From contig NW_019773525.1 of the NCBI RefSeq assembly GCF_001039355.2, positions 27,037-91,036 of the forward strand: a DNA stretch of 64,000 nt, written 5' to 3'. The notes below the pieces were generated by a model, which saw only the letters and a list, made by a program, of their open reading frames with translations, did not search any database and was not told the origin of the DNA. A program made the translations under genes and the position numbers. Each line of letters begins with the position of its first letter. The first letter of the stretch is position 1. Source of the DNA: Lingula anatina (Eukaryota; Brachiopoda; Lingulata; Lingulida; Lingulidae). Shown here in pieces: positions 31,601-44,639 of the stretch.

Positions 31601-34446
31601 GTCGTATTTATTAAAATGAAGGCTCTGTTACTCTTTTTTTTATTTAATACACCGTTATCTGATAAAGGCGAATTTAGAAGGATACATGTAGGCTTCAGCT
31701 GTTCTTTTAATTTTTTTAATTGGTTTACCTGCAGACACTTCGACAAAGACAGGCCCCTTTGCTCACCATCCCGGCCCTCCCAACCCTATACCAAAATACT
31801 GTATCCCCGATGATGTCACGTCACGCACTTTATTTTTTTTTTTTCAAGTCCCGTTGTCTCACGCGAGATGTAAGATACTGAATGTGTGATGTGATTCCTC
31901 GTGTGACGGAACGAGATATCGCAAGAGGCGTGCATGTATCATAAAACTGTTCCCAGATGCCTCTGTTATTGTTCTATAGTATGAGTTTTACTTACAACCA
32001 AACTGAGCAAATTAGGTGTGTATATAATCCACTCGAACCCTGCCATATTAGGTACCCAGCATCTAAACAGAAAAAATAATAGTAATACATGTGTATATTT
32101 GACACGAGACGATATCATACAGGTACATGTATGCTATTTTAACAAAAACAATCCAAATCTTCTTAATAGCCATTAATTTGAAAAAAAAATACGCTGATTC
32201 AAATAAGTGTGCACAATTTATCCATAGCTGCATTAGATTACGCTGAATGTTGCGTTTTCATCGTTAGGCTACTGACGGCATACATGTACACTTGTAGGCC
32301 TATTGTTTTTTGTATGCTAGTATGTCCCGCTTTTTATTTTACATGTTACCATAAAAGTGATATACATAAAAATGATATACACACTCTCTATTCTGTTTGC
32401 TGGATGCCTTAATCAAGCTATACACTGCGACTGGAAGGAGTGGGAAACCTGTGAAAACAAGGGAAAAAACATTCATGGCCAACCATAATTACTGTATAAG
32501 CTATATTAAATGTAAATATAGGAAAATGGATTTTCTTGCCTGAAAATAATCTCAAAACGAATACTAGTGCAGGATACTAGTACGCTCGCGTGTGTAGGCC
32601 TGGAATATAAAAATGTGCCAAAAAATCGTCAAGCTAAAACCAACCACAGCCTTTTGGATGTATTCATCACATACATACCCCAGCCATATGCTAGATATAT
32701 CCACCATAAATATACCCCAGCCTGCTGGATATATTTACCATAAACAAATCCCAGCCTACTGGATATATCCACATATACATACCCCAGCCTACTGGATATA
32801 TCCATCACATACATACCCCAGCCTACTGGATATATCCACTCGAACCCTGCCATATTAAACCTGCCATATCCACCATTAACATACCCCAGCTTACTGCATT
32901 TATCCACATATACATGTACGTACCCCAGCCTACTGGATATATCCACCATAAACATATCCCAGCCTACTGGATATATCCACATATACTGTACATACCCCAG
33001 CCTACTGGATATATCCACCATATCTTCTTAGGGGTTTGGAATGTTCGGACGATGAGTCTGTGCAGGTAAAACCCTTCCAGAAACATCCACGTGTAATTCG
33101 TCATACGAATATAACGGGTCAGCATGTAGAGAATCTTACAGCCGATCTGAAACGAATTCACTGCATGTTCAAAGTTGTACAAGGATTTCGATTTGGATAT
33201 GATTATCAGATTCAAATGTAAATGGAGGATTCGTCCTCTAAATATAATTTACAAATAAAAGGCAGAATACATTTTCTACCTTATAATTTGATAAACTTGC
33301 ACCCCTACCTGTGTATCATAACTAATGAATCGAATGTAGCCCCCCTACCCCCCCCCCCCCCCCCCCATTGTACAACAACGGATACCAGTAAAATAATCTT
33401 GTTAACGGTTATACATATTTGAATTAGGATTCTTTTTTAGTAAATTACTGTTCCGAATTACTGTTCCAAACAAATAAAATTAAGTATTAGTTGAAGATAA
33501 TGTATTACTCACGTGGTTCTTATATATAATAGATGTCTCTTTACTGTGTGACAGCCGATCCAGAAACACCACGGAGTCCAGTATGATGTATATGACGCCC
33601 GTTAGGATGAAGGAGATGAACAGGTTGACGTGAATCTGGACACGATGCTGGGTAGAAAGCTGTCTGGTAAACACACAAAAGTATAGTGTGACGCATGTGA
33701 TATTGTGTTAGTTGAGATGTGTCCATTGTGTGGATTGCGTTGGGTGAAACAATTTAGGAGTTAAATTGTATGATGCTTGGCAGATATATGCACTGTACAA
33801 ATATATGGCCTATAGTTGAAATAGTGTTGGTTAAGATACTGTGCTGAATAAATTGTTTGGTGACTCATTGTGGTGGATCGAACTACTAGGAGAAGGATAG
33901 TGCATTGGTTGTTTCAGTGTGTTAAGTGTGTTATTGTTTTATCCTAAAAATTCCAACGGTTGTCATACACTTTGTACAAATTACTAGTGCCTGTCTTACA
34001 TTAACAACATCAAAGAAACATCACAATCATACCCTTCAAATTACGAGTAGTACAATTTATTCTGATCTCCCATTTGCAACAAATGACTTAAATAGGAACC
34101 AAAACAATTGAATGCTTTGGAATTAAGCCAGACTTACTTAAAGGACAGGAAGATGATGACAGCAGGCACCAAGGCAACGATACCCACAGCATTGCAAGCT
34201 ATCCTTACATAGATTGTGTCTCTCTTCGCCTGGAAACACACATAATACACCGCAGCGTGAAGAAAAATTGGTAAGATACATGGTAATGGTAAAAAACCAA
34301 TATATAATTAAATTGTATGAAAGATGGCAAAAAAAACGTTTTATTTCAGACATTTATTGTTTTCGACAATAATATAAAAACATATTTCATATGCATAAAC
34401 TGCACTGATGAACTCCCCAGTGTTTGGAAATATACCAGAACAAAAA

Positions 34447-34477
<31 letters not shown>

Positions 34478-37008
34478 AAACAACCAATGGAATTTATACC
34501 AGTAGAATGTCTGAGCTGCACCACAAATGGGCTTCAAAACAAGGCTGCATACGACGTAAGCAATACTACACACGTAATGGTTTATTTACAAATAATACGA
34601 CATTTCTCTCTCTGTTTTAACAAATTCTTACGTACCTTGTACATCTCATAACTTATTCTTTGATAATCGATATTTTTACCTACATTACTGCAGATACTGA
34701 CCCCGATGGTGATACAACTAGAGTAATTGGTCCACTCTTGGTTAGTGTCATTGCTGCGCCACCAGGTTCCCTTGTCTGTGCATGTTTTGGTTGCAAGTTC
34801 TGCAAAACGATGGGTACCAGTATTCTTTTCGTTAAAATATATCTTTTCTGACTATCAAATACTGGCACAGCATTAAATTAACAAATCCAATGGGGCATTG
34901 TTTTTTCTTTATTTGACTATAATTTTTTTATGTCGAACCAGGTCAGATTAAATACTTTTTTAGTTTTTATGTTTGTTGATTTTTTGTTAGAATGGCAACC
35001 AAATCTATTTTTTATTTCTTGTTGATTTTTTTCAAAGAAACCCGGTACTTCTTTTCAGAGCCCTTGATATAGTGCAGATTTCGGAAAGAAGAAACACGGG
35101 GTATTCACTATGGGTTTTCGATTGATTATGGTATTTATTACACAAAATATTTCATTATTTTAGTGTCATTTTAGAAATAAGTAGAATATAAAAGTAAGAA
35201 ATCTATTTCTGTTACCGGGTTTTTTTTTTTTTTTTTTGGTATCACGTGGTTATGCTGACGTCATAGTCTCACCTGATGTACTCACATGTTCCACAAAACC
35301 TGGACACGCCATTGAACCACGTGATCCAGCTCTGACGTCACTATCCCAGCAGAGCCACCCATCCCACGTGTAAGGGCAGTAACCTTCTCGCGTCTGAACT
35401 GACACCTGCTTTAACTTATCACAGCATCTGGCGGCCTCCTGGCAACATTGTCGCCACCTATCGCATTGTTCCCAGCTCTCCAACGAAGAACAAATCAAAC
35501 TTGTCTTAGTTTTGTTTTCAATATCAGCTAGGATTGCTTTTGTAGCGTTCGCCGAAAATATAGATCCGTTGATAAGAGTGTCTTTATAAATGAGATAAGG
35601 TCCTCCGGGCAGGAGTATCGCGTTGTCCTCATACAGAAAACCAAAGCAATCTGCACATGCGATTTTGTTGAAGACATCGGGTGGAAAATACTGGCTACTT
35701 CTATGACGACACAATGGCGTCGCCGTCGTATTCTGAGAGTTTGAAGTGCGGATCTGAAATATAAATTTACAGAATATATAACAAGATTCCAATCACTTAT
35801 GCTAAGGGCAAAACAATAATAAAATTATGAAGAAGTATTTTATAACAGAGTTCACGTGCAGGTCCAAATTAACAACGTTAGGGTATCGTTTAACCCACAT
35901 AGACAACTGGTAGAAAATACTCATCGATTTTTTTAAAGTTCCAAATTAACAATATGTACCATATAAAAACAATGCTAAAAATATAATATCACTTTGACAT
36001 GCTATAATTTTATTGTTTGGCAGATTCGGTCGCCGGTCCCTTTGTTATTCTTGATCTAATGCTTCCTGGGAAGACAAATCGCATAGAAATAGTTGACGTA
36101 TGTGTTACTGTGTTGTTATGGAAACAAAATATTTAAAGCACAACCATACAGTAACAGCATACGTGGTTTTCACGTGGAAACAGCGTTAGTGCCTTTTAAA
36201 TTTCCACATAAATGAGTTTATCATGAGGACAAACCACTGGTGTTTGAGGTATGCTGTAGGCCTACCTTAAAGTCACTCACGTTCACAAGAAATACTTTAT
36301 TGCAAGCAAAGGATGAATGGGGGGCACATGTATTGCTAAGGGCATACTTACTGAACATGTCATCGTGTTAACTCTGATTATCGTAATGTACAGTCTCTGT
36401 AGCGTTATATAACGTCACGCCTTCAGTTTCTTTGATAATTATGTCCCTCAGTGGTAATGTTTCTGAACGACAACATTAACTACGTAAAAGCCTCAAGGCA
36501 CGTGTAGCCATGCTTCACCAGACCGTTAATGTTTTTATGTTACATTTCAGTAATGGCTCTGGTGTAAACACGCGACATCCACAGCGTGTGGCCGGCAGAG
36601 ATACAGTTCCTGGTCTTTGATTAATGCCTTATGCAACGCACGACTAGACACTGAATCTCAACAGTCGGCTTCAGAATTGAAGACTGTATTATCAACGGAT
36701 GTTCTGTTTGACTAGGTGCTGAATGGAAGGTTTCCTTGCACGAACATGTCTAATTTACACAGTTGGTTTACGGTTTTTATATAACGCATGTTTTAATTGG
36801 CTGGAGCATTTTGCTGATGCGCTGTCTTTTTCTTTCCTTCTTTCTTTTTTTCCTTTTTCTTTGATTTATTCATTTAACAATAGATAATGATTGTCTTTTA
36901 TTTGTTTATTTATTTATTTGCAAGTTCTTAACTATTTTTTATTTTATTCATTTCCTTTTATTTCTTTTTGTTTTCCTTTTTCACTGTGGTTTCTCCAGAG
37001 TCACCGTC

Positions 37009-37055
<47 letters not shown>

Positions 37056-37259
37056 AGTGAATGCTTGTTTTCGTAATTACCATGTTTGTTCCAGTAGCAT
37101 TTTTATAAAATAAGTTTTCTCCGAAGAACAACCTGGCTTCAATGCATTCAACAGAAGCTGCGTATTAGCTGACAGGAAGGCAAGCTTCCAAGACACAAGG
37201 CAATTTACCGATGTAAGCGTTAAAAAAACTACAGCACCAACCACAACATATGGTTGCAT
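28620..37259 (-). CDS. Class B (secretin-family) GPCR with hormone-receptor domain, complete, 12 exons
   Basis: Coding exons on the - strand: 37259-37209, 35753-35273, 34799-34636, 34229-34138, 33663-33513, 33146-32996, 32448-32385, 32062-31996, 30910-30828, 30261-30126, 29640-29599 and 29309-28620. All phases agree and the total is 723 residues. A 17-residue signal exon (MQPYVVVGAVVFLTLTS) leads into a Cys-rich ectodomain. Its hormone-receptor motif CPYTWDGWLCWD resembles calcitonin-receptor-like proteins, and it ends WTNYSSC. The seven helices follow: TM1 about 240-262, TM2 270-297, TM3 from Cys316, GWGFP at the start of TM4, ECW opposite Cys316 for the conserved disulfide, TM5 NLFFLCNILRILL, TM6 LKATFVLVPLFGLQLL, and TM7 GFLVALIFCFFNGE on a 42-nt exon typical of the family. 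The 229-residue tail is Ser/Thr-rich with a Cys cluster. It should be a Gs/Gq-type peptide-hormone receptor; the ligand is unknown. An upstream in-frame ATG at 37274 would add five residues. Confidence 0.93.
32650..33021 (-). repeat. Minisatellite made from an exon end plus its splice donor
   Basis: About nine units of 31-38 bp (one longer) with core CAGCCTACTGGATATATCCA on the + strand. The rightmost unit is the 3' end of the TM3 exon of the GPCR (coding IWWIYPVGWG, donor TGGG|GTATGT at 32996/32995). The others extend into the following intron, and several keep the donor sequence. One unit contains a 24-nt copy of part of the ECL2/TM5 exon (32031-32050 region copied at about 32834-32857). 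Confidence 0.92.
35221..35238. repeat. Poly-T tract
   Basis: Homopolymer T in the intron following the hormone-receptor exon. Confidence 0.95.
37010..37054. repeat. Long poly-T tract
   Basis: About 43 T in a row in intron 1 of the GPCR gene. It is preceded by T-rich low-complexity sequence from 36820, possibly the A-tail of a - strand retroposon. Confidence 0.95.
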
Positions 37260-38145
37260 TTTTTCCAAGCACATGGTGTATTATGAGACGTATAAATTGA
37301 TTCCAACAACATATAAATACAACCCGTGTGTGTTTGGTCTGCTTATGACCTTGCTTCGAGTGCTATTTTTTACTGTTTTGAATTGATTACTAAAGTTTTG
37401 ATTCACTGAATCGCTAATTATAAATCATCTCTACTCTCGTTTCCGTTCTTCATCAATCACACGTGATAATGACAATTGAATGACGCTGAACTGATTGAAT
37501 ATTTCCAATGAAACCTTTTTCACTATTTCAGTTTACAGATACTTGAGTTTCAATATGGCATTACAAGACCAAAGTAATCGGCTATGGTGATTTAATAAAA
37601 TTGAGCAATCTCCTGGAGAATAATACTTGGTATCAAGGATAGAATGATCTCTCTTTGACACTGATTTAGATTAATTCCACGGATAATTTCGCGATTTCAC
37701 TGGCATAACATGGACAGTACTCTAACTGAACAGCTTATTGAGCGGTAAGTGTATTACCCAATCACCAGTAAAACATGAAATTCATATGATCACTAGAAAA
37801 ATAGATACGTCTTCATCACGTAATTCCAATACAAAATATCAGTAATAAGGGAAGGCATTTCACAAGTGAAATGCAAAACAATGAAACTTCAAACCATCAA
37901 ACTGCATGTAAATTTCCAGGAGTATTTCAGTTTTATTTCTCAACACAATTATTGGTGAGGTCACGCATCTGGTTTGACGACAAAATATATTAAAACCGAG
38001 GACATTGGTTCTTCTGTGTTTGGTTATATCTTTATATATTCTCATATCGCTTATTACTACATGTAAGTACATTGCATACTGAACAGCGACACAATTTTTT
38101 GCACGAATCAAGAAAGATTAACTGTTTTATAGCCTTTTTGTTTTA

Positions 38146-38330
38146 TAGTTTTATGCCAAGGAGGTTTTGCTTTTGGTACCGTTTGTCTGTCTGTCTGTCT
38201 GTCTGTTAGCGATATTGTGCAAAAAGTTATGGGAGAATTTTGATGTACTTCTCAGACACTGACCAAGTATCACAATTAGTTGTTGGCTCTGACCCATTCA
38301 TTAATAATTAATGAATTAATTAATAAAGTC
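38146..38330. mobile_element. Retroposon-tail-like segment
   Basis: TATGCCAAGGAGGTTTTGC, then (TCTG)n, then AGCGATATTGTGCAAAAAG follows the pattern of a widespread non-autonomous repeat in animal genomes. Boundaries are approximate. Confidence 0.45.
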
Positions 38331-40390
38331 AGTGTGTCTGTGTGCGTAACATAATGAAATACGTTATGGAAGGATTTTGATAAAATTTTCAGGTTACATG
38401 TAGATAAAAAATGGACTGCATTTTGGTAGTGATGAATAATTGAATTAATTTATTATTAATACGTTACTTGATTTATTTTTAGTAAATTAATTTAATTAGT
38501 AGAACTGAGCTAATAAATCAGATAATGAAATAATAAACTGACAACAATGAGACATAATCTGCCTTTGTGAAAGTCTGCAATCTCTGTGTGCATTTTTAAC
38601 AGTGGATAAATTGCGTATTGAATGTAAACGACTGAGGAGCATAAAAAAAACTCAATTTCAGGAATGTCACAGTTTTTTCGACGAACCAGTATCATTTTTG
38701 TAACACAGTGATAACATATATTACGACTGTTTACATGAATTCCTGTGATAAAGCTACGTCCTGGCAATCTCGATTTTATAAAAGAAAAACATTTATCACA
38801 TGGCTCCTCTTCTTGCAAAAACATTCTCCTTAACAATCCATAGCGTTGATTTGTTTGCATTTGATTATGTAAGCGAAACTCTGCATTGGGAATTTTCCTG
38901 TAATTAAATGCGCTAATGGCACACAGCTAATAACCCTGGTGTCTGTTTGTGAAAGTGATTGATAGAAAGACCAAAAAAGTTAGCAAATTAAGAGACAGGC
39001 TGTGTGCACTGAAAGTTTTGTCGTTTTACATGCGGTAGCAGTATTAAATTTGGATTAAAATAATGTTAAAATGATTTAAGCGGTAAAGTTCTTATAGCCA
39101 TGCATTGGGTCTGAATATTATTTCCATACATATGCTGGCAATGTGTGTTACTTGCATATAAAAAAGTCACCTGAGGAAATTACCGTAGTCGCCAAAATAC
39201 CGTTGACTCAATCTAGGACCCACTAAATACTTGTTAATTGTGTACTAGATTTCCTCGAAATAAAATCAAAACAGCGTGACAAAAGAAAACCCAAAAGAGG
39301 CTAGACCACAGAAGGGATATTTCAATTCATGCAAAATACTTAAATGTAAAAGAACCTTTGAATTTACTGGTACATGTAGACTTCCATGTTAGCTCTTCGG
39401 GTTGTCGAGATCGCATAATGTACGAAAACCGACCCAATATCAATATTTCAGAAACAACATCTTTAAAGCAAGGAATCAGTTCAAGTGGCAAACCTATTCC
39501 GAAAGCCATAATAGGCTTATAAAACCCGGTAGTCTCTGCGGTGATTTGCGATCAATAGAAAAAGAAATATATAAGTGCATGTGTTGATGCTTTTCTAACA
39601 TTGAGGTTAGAGGTTTTATTATTAAATCAAGTGAAGGAGTCTGATATGATGTCCAACTTTTCTGTAATATCTCTGTGGAGATACACCCATTTATATTCCC
39701 TTTCTATAAGATTTATCTAAAGCGCGACATATAGTGAATTCCTTCTGATGATTCTATGTATTTATACCGATACATGAAGACCTAGTTTTGTTAATGTAAA
39801 CGTTATAAAATTATAAAATTTCGGTTAAAATTAGGGGTTGTGCTGAAACATTCAGCTGTAGATTTAGGTGTGTGTGTGTGTGTGTGATTTGTGTGTGTGT
39901 GTGGGGGGGGGGGGACTATGATTCCCAAACACCCACTCCTCACCTGAAAAAAAAGGGTACCAGAGCTATTTTCTATGTAAATAGAATCAACCGACACGGA
40001 CAAAAGATAGGTGTTATCAAAATATCATTCATTGTCTTAGTGTCTTCGTAAAACTGCAAATAAAATTATTTAATTATACTAAGTGTCTTTATAATGTTAT
40101 TTGATGTTAAACCTCTTTTCTATTCTACCTAAAGCTTATGCATCAAACTGATTATTGACATTTGCTGAAGGTGTGCACCCATGCACAAAAAAACGTGATA
40201 GATTAAAGGCAACTTTTAATCAAATAATTAATTCATACTGGCACGTATATTTTTTTCAATAATCATGTCCACTGGTTCGGGCGACCTTAATCCGTTCTAT
40301 AATCAGGACACCAAATATATATGTACGGCCAATCAAACAGCCTCGTGAACTGGGTTCAGACACTGAGACAGTGAGAGAAAAAAAAAAAAA

Positions 40391-40617
40391 NNNNNNNNNN
40401 NNNNNNNNNNNNNNNNNNNNNNNNNNNNNNNNNNNNNNNNNNNNNNNNNNNNNNNNNNNNNNNNNNNNNNNNNNNNNNNNNNNNNNNNNNNNNNNNNNNN
40501 NNNNNNNNNNNNNNNNNNNNNNNNNNNNNNNNNNNNNNNNNNNNNNNNNNNNNNNNNNNNNNNNNNNNNNNNNNNNNNNNNNNNNNNNNNNNNNNNNNNN
40601 NNNNNNNNNNNNNNNNN
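40391..40617. other. Assembly gap (N run)
   Basis: 227 N, flanked on the left by poly-A and on the right by (TA)n and (GA)n. The gap may hide the exon following 40702-40834. Confidence 1.

Positions 40618-40690
<73 letters not shown>
40618..40690. repeat. (TA)n(GA)n microsatellite
   Basis: Short TA run followed by about 30 GA units at the right edge of the N gap. Confidence 0.97.
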
Positions 40691-40693
<3 letters not shown>

Positions 40694-40701
40694 TCACTGA
40701 C

Positions 40702-40834
40702 CTTCAGCAGAAGTATAGAAACCAGTATCATCCGTAAGGCAGCAATCATGACCCCGGCCTCCACATTGTTGAAGTATCCCAAGTGCGACTTTGAATTCGG
40801 AAGTTTCTTTCTACGCCAAATGTCCCACAGCAAG
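40702..40834 (-). CDS. Orphan exon of a multi-pass membrane protein
   Basis: The - strand acceptor TAATTTTCAG precedes a 133-nt exon (1 + 44 codons) ending AAG|GTCAGT. It encodes a basic loop (LLWDIWRRKKLPNSKSH) followed by a hydrophobic helix (EAGVMIAALRMILVSILLL). The splice sites and helix make it a convincing exon of a transporter or receptor. The order FNNVEAG...LRMIL recalls the late helix of STRA6-like retinol transporters, but this comes from memory of the family pattern and is weak. No partner exon was identified, and the next one may lie in the N gap to its left. Confidence 0.55.
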
Positions 40835-42853
40835 CTGAAAATTATAAGCGTTACTGTTAATTCTTCAGGTCCGGTCAATAATCCAATTCAAGTCCACCCT
40901 TAATTAACAGCAATTTTCACCATTGTCCGGGACATACCGGTAGCGTCGATTAAGAAAAGAAAACTGTGTGATATTACATCCATGTTCACCTCGCAGCTAT
41001 GGCCTGTCAATACAAAGTGCGTACACAAGACATCTTTAGCTCTCCTTCTAAATCAATATAAACATGGTCGTCAACATCCACAACACACATCGAAATTCAC
41101 TTGATTGAACGTCACCGGCTTGCAGATATTACCAATAGTGGGACCTGTAGTGCGATGACTCTGAGGGCAGCCGATAACCGTGAACGATAAATGAAAATTT
41201 CCATCTCAGAATTTTTCAAAAACTTGCACAATAAATACCAAATACAGACATGTCCGTCTTTGAAGTTAAAGCCAGTCTGAAAAAAATATCCATTTGATCG
41301 ATTGAGAGGAGATCTGAGAGATCAGAAGTGAAACTGGCCAAAGCATACAAATTATTTTCGGTGGAACCCCATTTACCCCTATCTCCTCTCAACCCTCCAT
41401 CAATCCCTGAAAGGTATTACCGGATAGAGACGATCGAGTCAAAGGCAGTATGTTTCCTGAATATCATTTATTGTTCTCGACCGTACTTATACATGTATAT
41501 TTGAAAGATAGCACTTTATTATCTTTGTGCCACTCTACTTAGCAAATCCCTACAAACGCCAGTGAGCAAAAATAAAACTGTTCATCTGTCTTAAAAGTCA
41601 TCAGAAGACAGTCATAATAAACCTTTTTTAACAAAATTAAGCAGGATTTCTTTTTCTCATTATCCTCACACTATCACCATAGAAGCTATAAAGGTCATCT
41701 TTACCTGACGCTATACGGATTTCTCTGACTTGTGACAGCTCCTTGTCTTCTTTTCTAATTTCCATTTCAACTCCATACTTCCTTTCATGCCACGTGTGAT
41801 TACATTGTCATTTCACGGTCTTCGCGCGAATAAAGTAGACAACTACATAAAAGCCGTGTTCATGCCTGGTTCTAAAATGCACCGTGATTAGACTAAAATG
41901 CGTCGCTTGATATCACATCTTTTGAAATCCGTGTTTTGATTGGCAGAGCTGTAGTGCGATGGGCGGAGCGTCAGGGAGATTCCGTTGCTCTTGTTGTACT
42001 TGTAATGCCAAATGGTTTCATTCTTTTGACTTCTTTTGGTCCACAATTATGTGTAAACGTGGCGTTAGTTTGTTTTGCAGTTGTACCAGTTGGGGAAACT
42101 AGGTACCAACAATTGATACATACAGGCCTACCTAGCGATGCAATGACACAAATTGATGCACAGTTATATTTCTCGTTGTTAAGGTCGGACCATAAAACAT
42201 CCCGCATCAGAACATTCCATAGGCTAGGCCTACTATATTACTACTAGTACACAGAGAGAATAAAACGAACGAAACACCGCGTTTAATCACTGTTCAGTAC
42301 ATTTTATATCTCCAAAGTTTATATCTATATACAGCTAACATTGTGAAATTTCTTTCAGAATGTCATTTTATGTGTCTATTGACAACTGTTATAGTCTCAA
42401 AGCTGTTATACTCTCAAAGCTACATTTACCTAAGTGGCTGCCATTATTCCCTATGAAACATCTATGCATCACTGTATCAAGAATCTGCTTACAATTGAAT
42501 ATATTTCACAATCGCCTTTATCATTATTTTTATAATCCACTTTGGTCTCAGGCAGAACTTAGTCTCTTGAAGATGGAAAACAAGGACACATTTCGTCAAG
42601 ATTTGCACCGCTAGTTTTTAGAATGTTTTTCATTCTCTGTTTTCAGTTCTTTAATTTCTAAGGCAAAAAGAGTGTGACCAGACACGTGCTTTTATACTGC
42701 AACAATTCCATTTTCTTGCTACACGCCGCGTTCAATTGTAGTGACAACCTAATATCCCTCCAATTTGAATTCTCTAAATAAAACGCTCCCTTTTGAACTT
42801 TAAAATCTTCTTATTAAATGGTTCATGATGCAGTCACATCAATGAATTGAAAC

Positions 42854-43411
42854 AGTTTGCATTTCTCTGACTGGCATCGATCACTTGTCAATTAGGCCTA
42901 CCTTTTATCCTCATTATAACTAGCCACCAAGCTCAGCAGCCCCAGACAGCTTTCAAAGTCGCCAAATAAGATTTGATTAAGACATAAAAGGAAGAATCAA
43001 TGATCAAACACAGAAATCTTCTTCAAAGCTTCGTAGCCTATTGGATACAATCGTACGCTGGTAAAGAAACGTTGTCTTTGACCACGTTGAGGACGTATTT
43101 TAAGATAACTTAATTATCTTTGTTGATTCATGACGACGCAGTCGCAGACGCAGTTTGCATTTCTTTGACAGGCATCGATCACCTGTCAATTAGGCCTACC
43201 TTTTATCCTCATTATAACTAGCCACCAAGCTCAGCAGCCCCAGACAGCTTTCAAAGTCGCCAAATAAGATTTGATTAAGACATAAAAGGAAGAATCAATG
43301 ATCAAACACAGAAATCTTCTTCAAAGCTTCGTAGCCTATTGGATACAATCGTACGCTGGTAAAGAAACGTTGTCTTTGACCACGTTGAGGACGTATTTTA
43401 AGATAACTTAA
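42854..43411 (+). repeat. Two-copy direct repeat, about 260 bp, period 298
   Basis: The segment from CAGTTTGCATTTCT through GATAACTTAATT occurs at 42854-43113 and again at 43152-43411 with very few differences. Both copies carry CATCGATCAC and ATTAGGCCTACC. The intervening 38 bp is not repeated in the same form. Confidence 0.9.
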
Positions 43412-44639
43412 TTGACATACACCTCCAACTGCGTTATTTTTCTGACTTTCCGCCTACCGTCCTTTGTATAGTGATTCTCAGAGATATTACAGAGGCATTA
43501 CCGGTACTTATATGTGAGTGGCAATCAAGCAATCCCGCTTACGTTTTACACAAAAAAAACATTGTGTTACTACTCTTTCGAACGCGCCATATTTATTAAT
43601 CAGATTCATATCTTGCACAAGTACGCAACGCAGTCTTATTCATTTTAAGCTCATTATAACCAAACAAAACTACGCGTCAGTACCAATACGTATATTTCAA
43701 TCAATGCAATTAGTTTTAACACAGTTAGTGCATCGCAATCAGTAAAAGGACCGTGTTTTCAAAATGTACAGTATAATCAATTAACTGACAAGGACATCAG
43801 ACTCCAATATTCAATTTTGAATGCAATGTAGGAAAAACACATTATCTGAAATTAAATAAAAAATCGTAAGTCAAAAAAAAAAGAAAGAAAGAAAAAGACA
43901 TGGATTCTACATGTACCTAGGTAAAATATTTCGTATTTCTCTTTTTCACTCAACTTTTCTGCATACAGTTTTAATAAATTCCTATGGAGCAATATCACCT
44001 ACAAACATTTTGCGCACTGCAGGTCTTTTTTAACACTTTTTTCTCTGCCACATACATTAAAAATATCCAAAACGTATAAACACTCGGTACCTTTTTATCT
44101 AAGCACGAATATTTACTAAATTCCCCCTCTGTTATTCAGCCTTCTGGATTAACAACGTAGTTAAGGTCCAATCACTTCTTCCCCTTCTAAAGTCACTCTT
44201 CCTATGTTTCCAGCATTTTACAGCTCTTAAATACCAGTAAGTGGTGACGTAAGAACGGGAAACGTTCACGCGTGAATCAAATAGAGCGGATAGTAATCGG
44301 TCCAGCTGCAGTCCTTCCGCTTCAACAAGGGCCGTTTAGTGACTCAGGGTTCGGATTGTCGGCTTCTTATGGTCTGGTTCCGTTCGTCCAACATCGGCTG
44401 CTTCCGCAATAAATGCTTTACTCTACAACGGAATCGATCCTTATGGCGCTATACCTCAAACCTCAAAGCCAATGACTCCAGCTAAATGCATATTGTGCAC
44501 GCGATTGGAAGAAATTTTCTGCTTGGATGGTGACTAGCTAATTCCAAAAAACCAAGTGGAACGCTTAAAAAACCTGCCTAAAACTGGTCTCCATTTTCAA
44601 CATTGAATAAACGTTAATACAGTGTGATGTATTCACGGG

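Larger units (their letters stand above)
37275..40701. other. Intergenic, no certain gene
   Basis: Contains the 5' region of the GPCR, with a TATA-like TTTATATG near 37308-37316 on the - strand. At about 38146-38330 there is a retroposon-like segment (GCCAAGGAGGTTTTGC, then TCTG repeats, then GCAAAAAGTTATGG). There is also a GT/G-rich tract at 39870-39914 and the large N gap. The next exon expected to the left of the orphan exon at 40702 was not found. Confidence 0.5.

Noticed and set aside
32629-33021. 130-codon - strand open frame with repeated DISSRLGYV / YPVGW units
   Set aside because: It is the minisatellite read through in one frame. Only its first few codons at the right end are the true TM3 exon of the GPCR.
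40333-40878. 181-codon - strand frame with a Ser-Leu repeat and unknown residues
   Set aside because: The repeat is the (GA)n microsatellite and the unknowns are the N gap. Only 40702-40834 is a credible exon.
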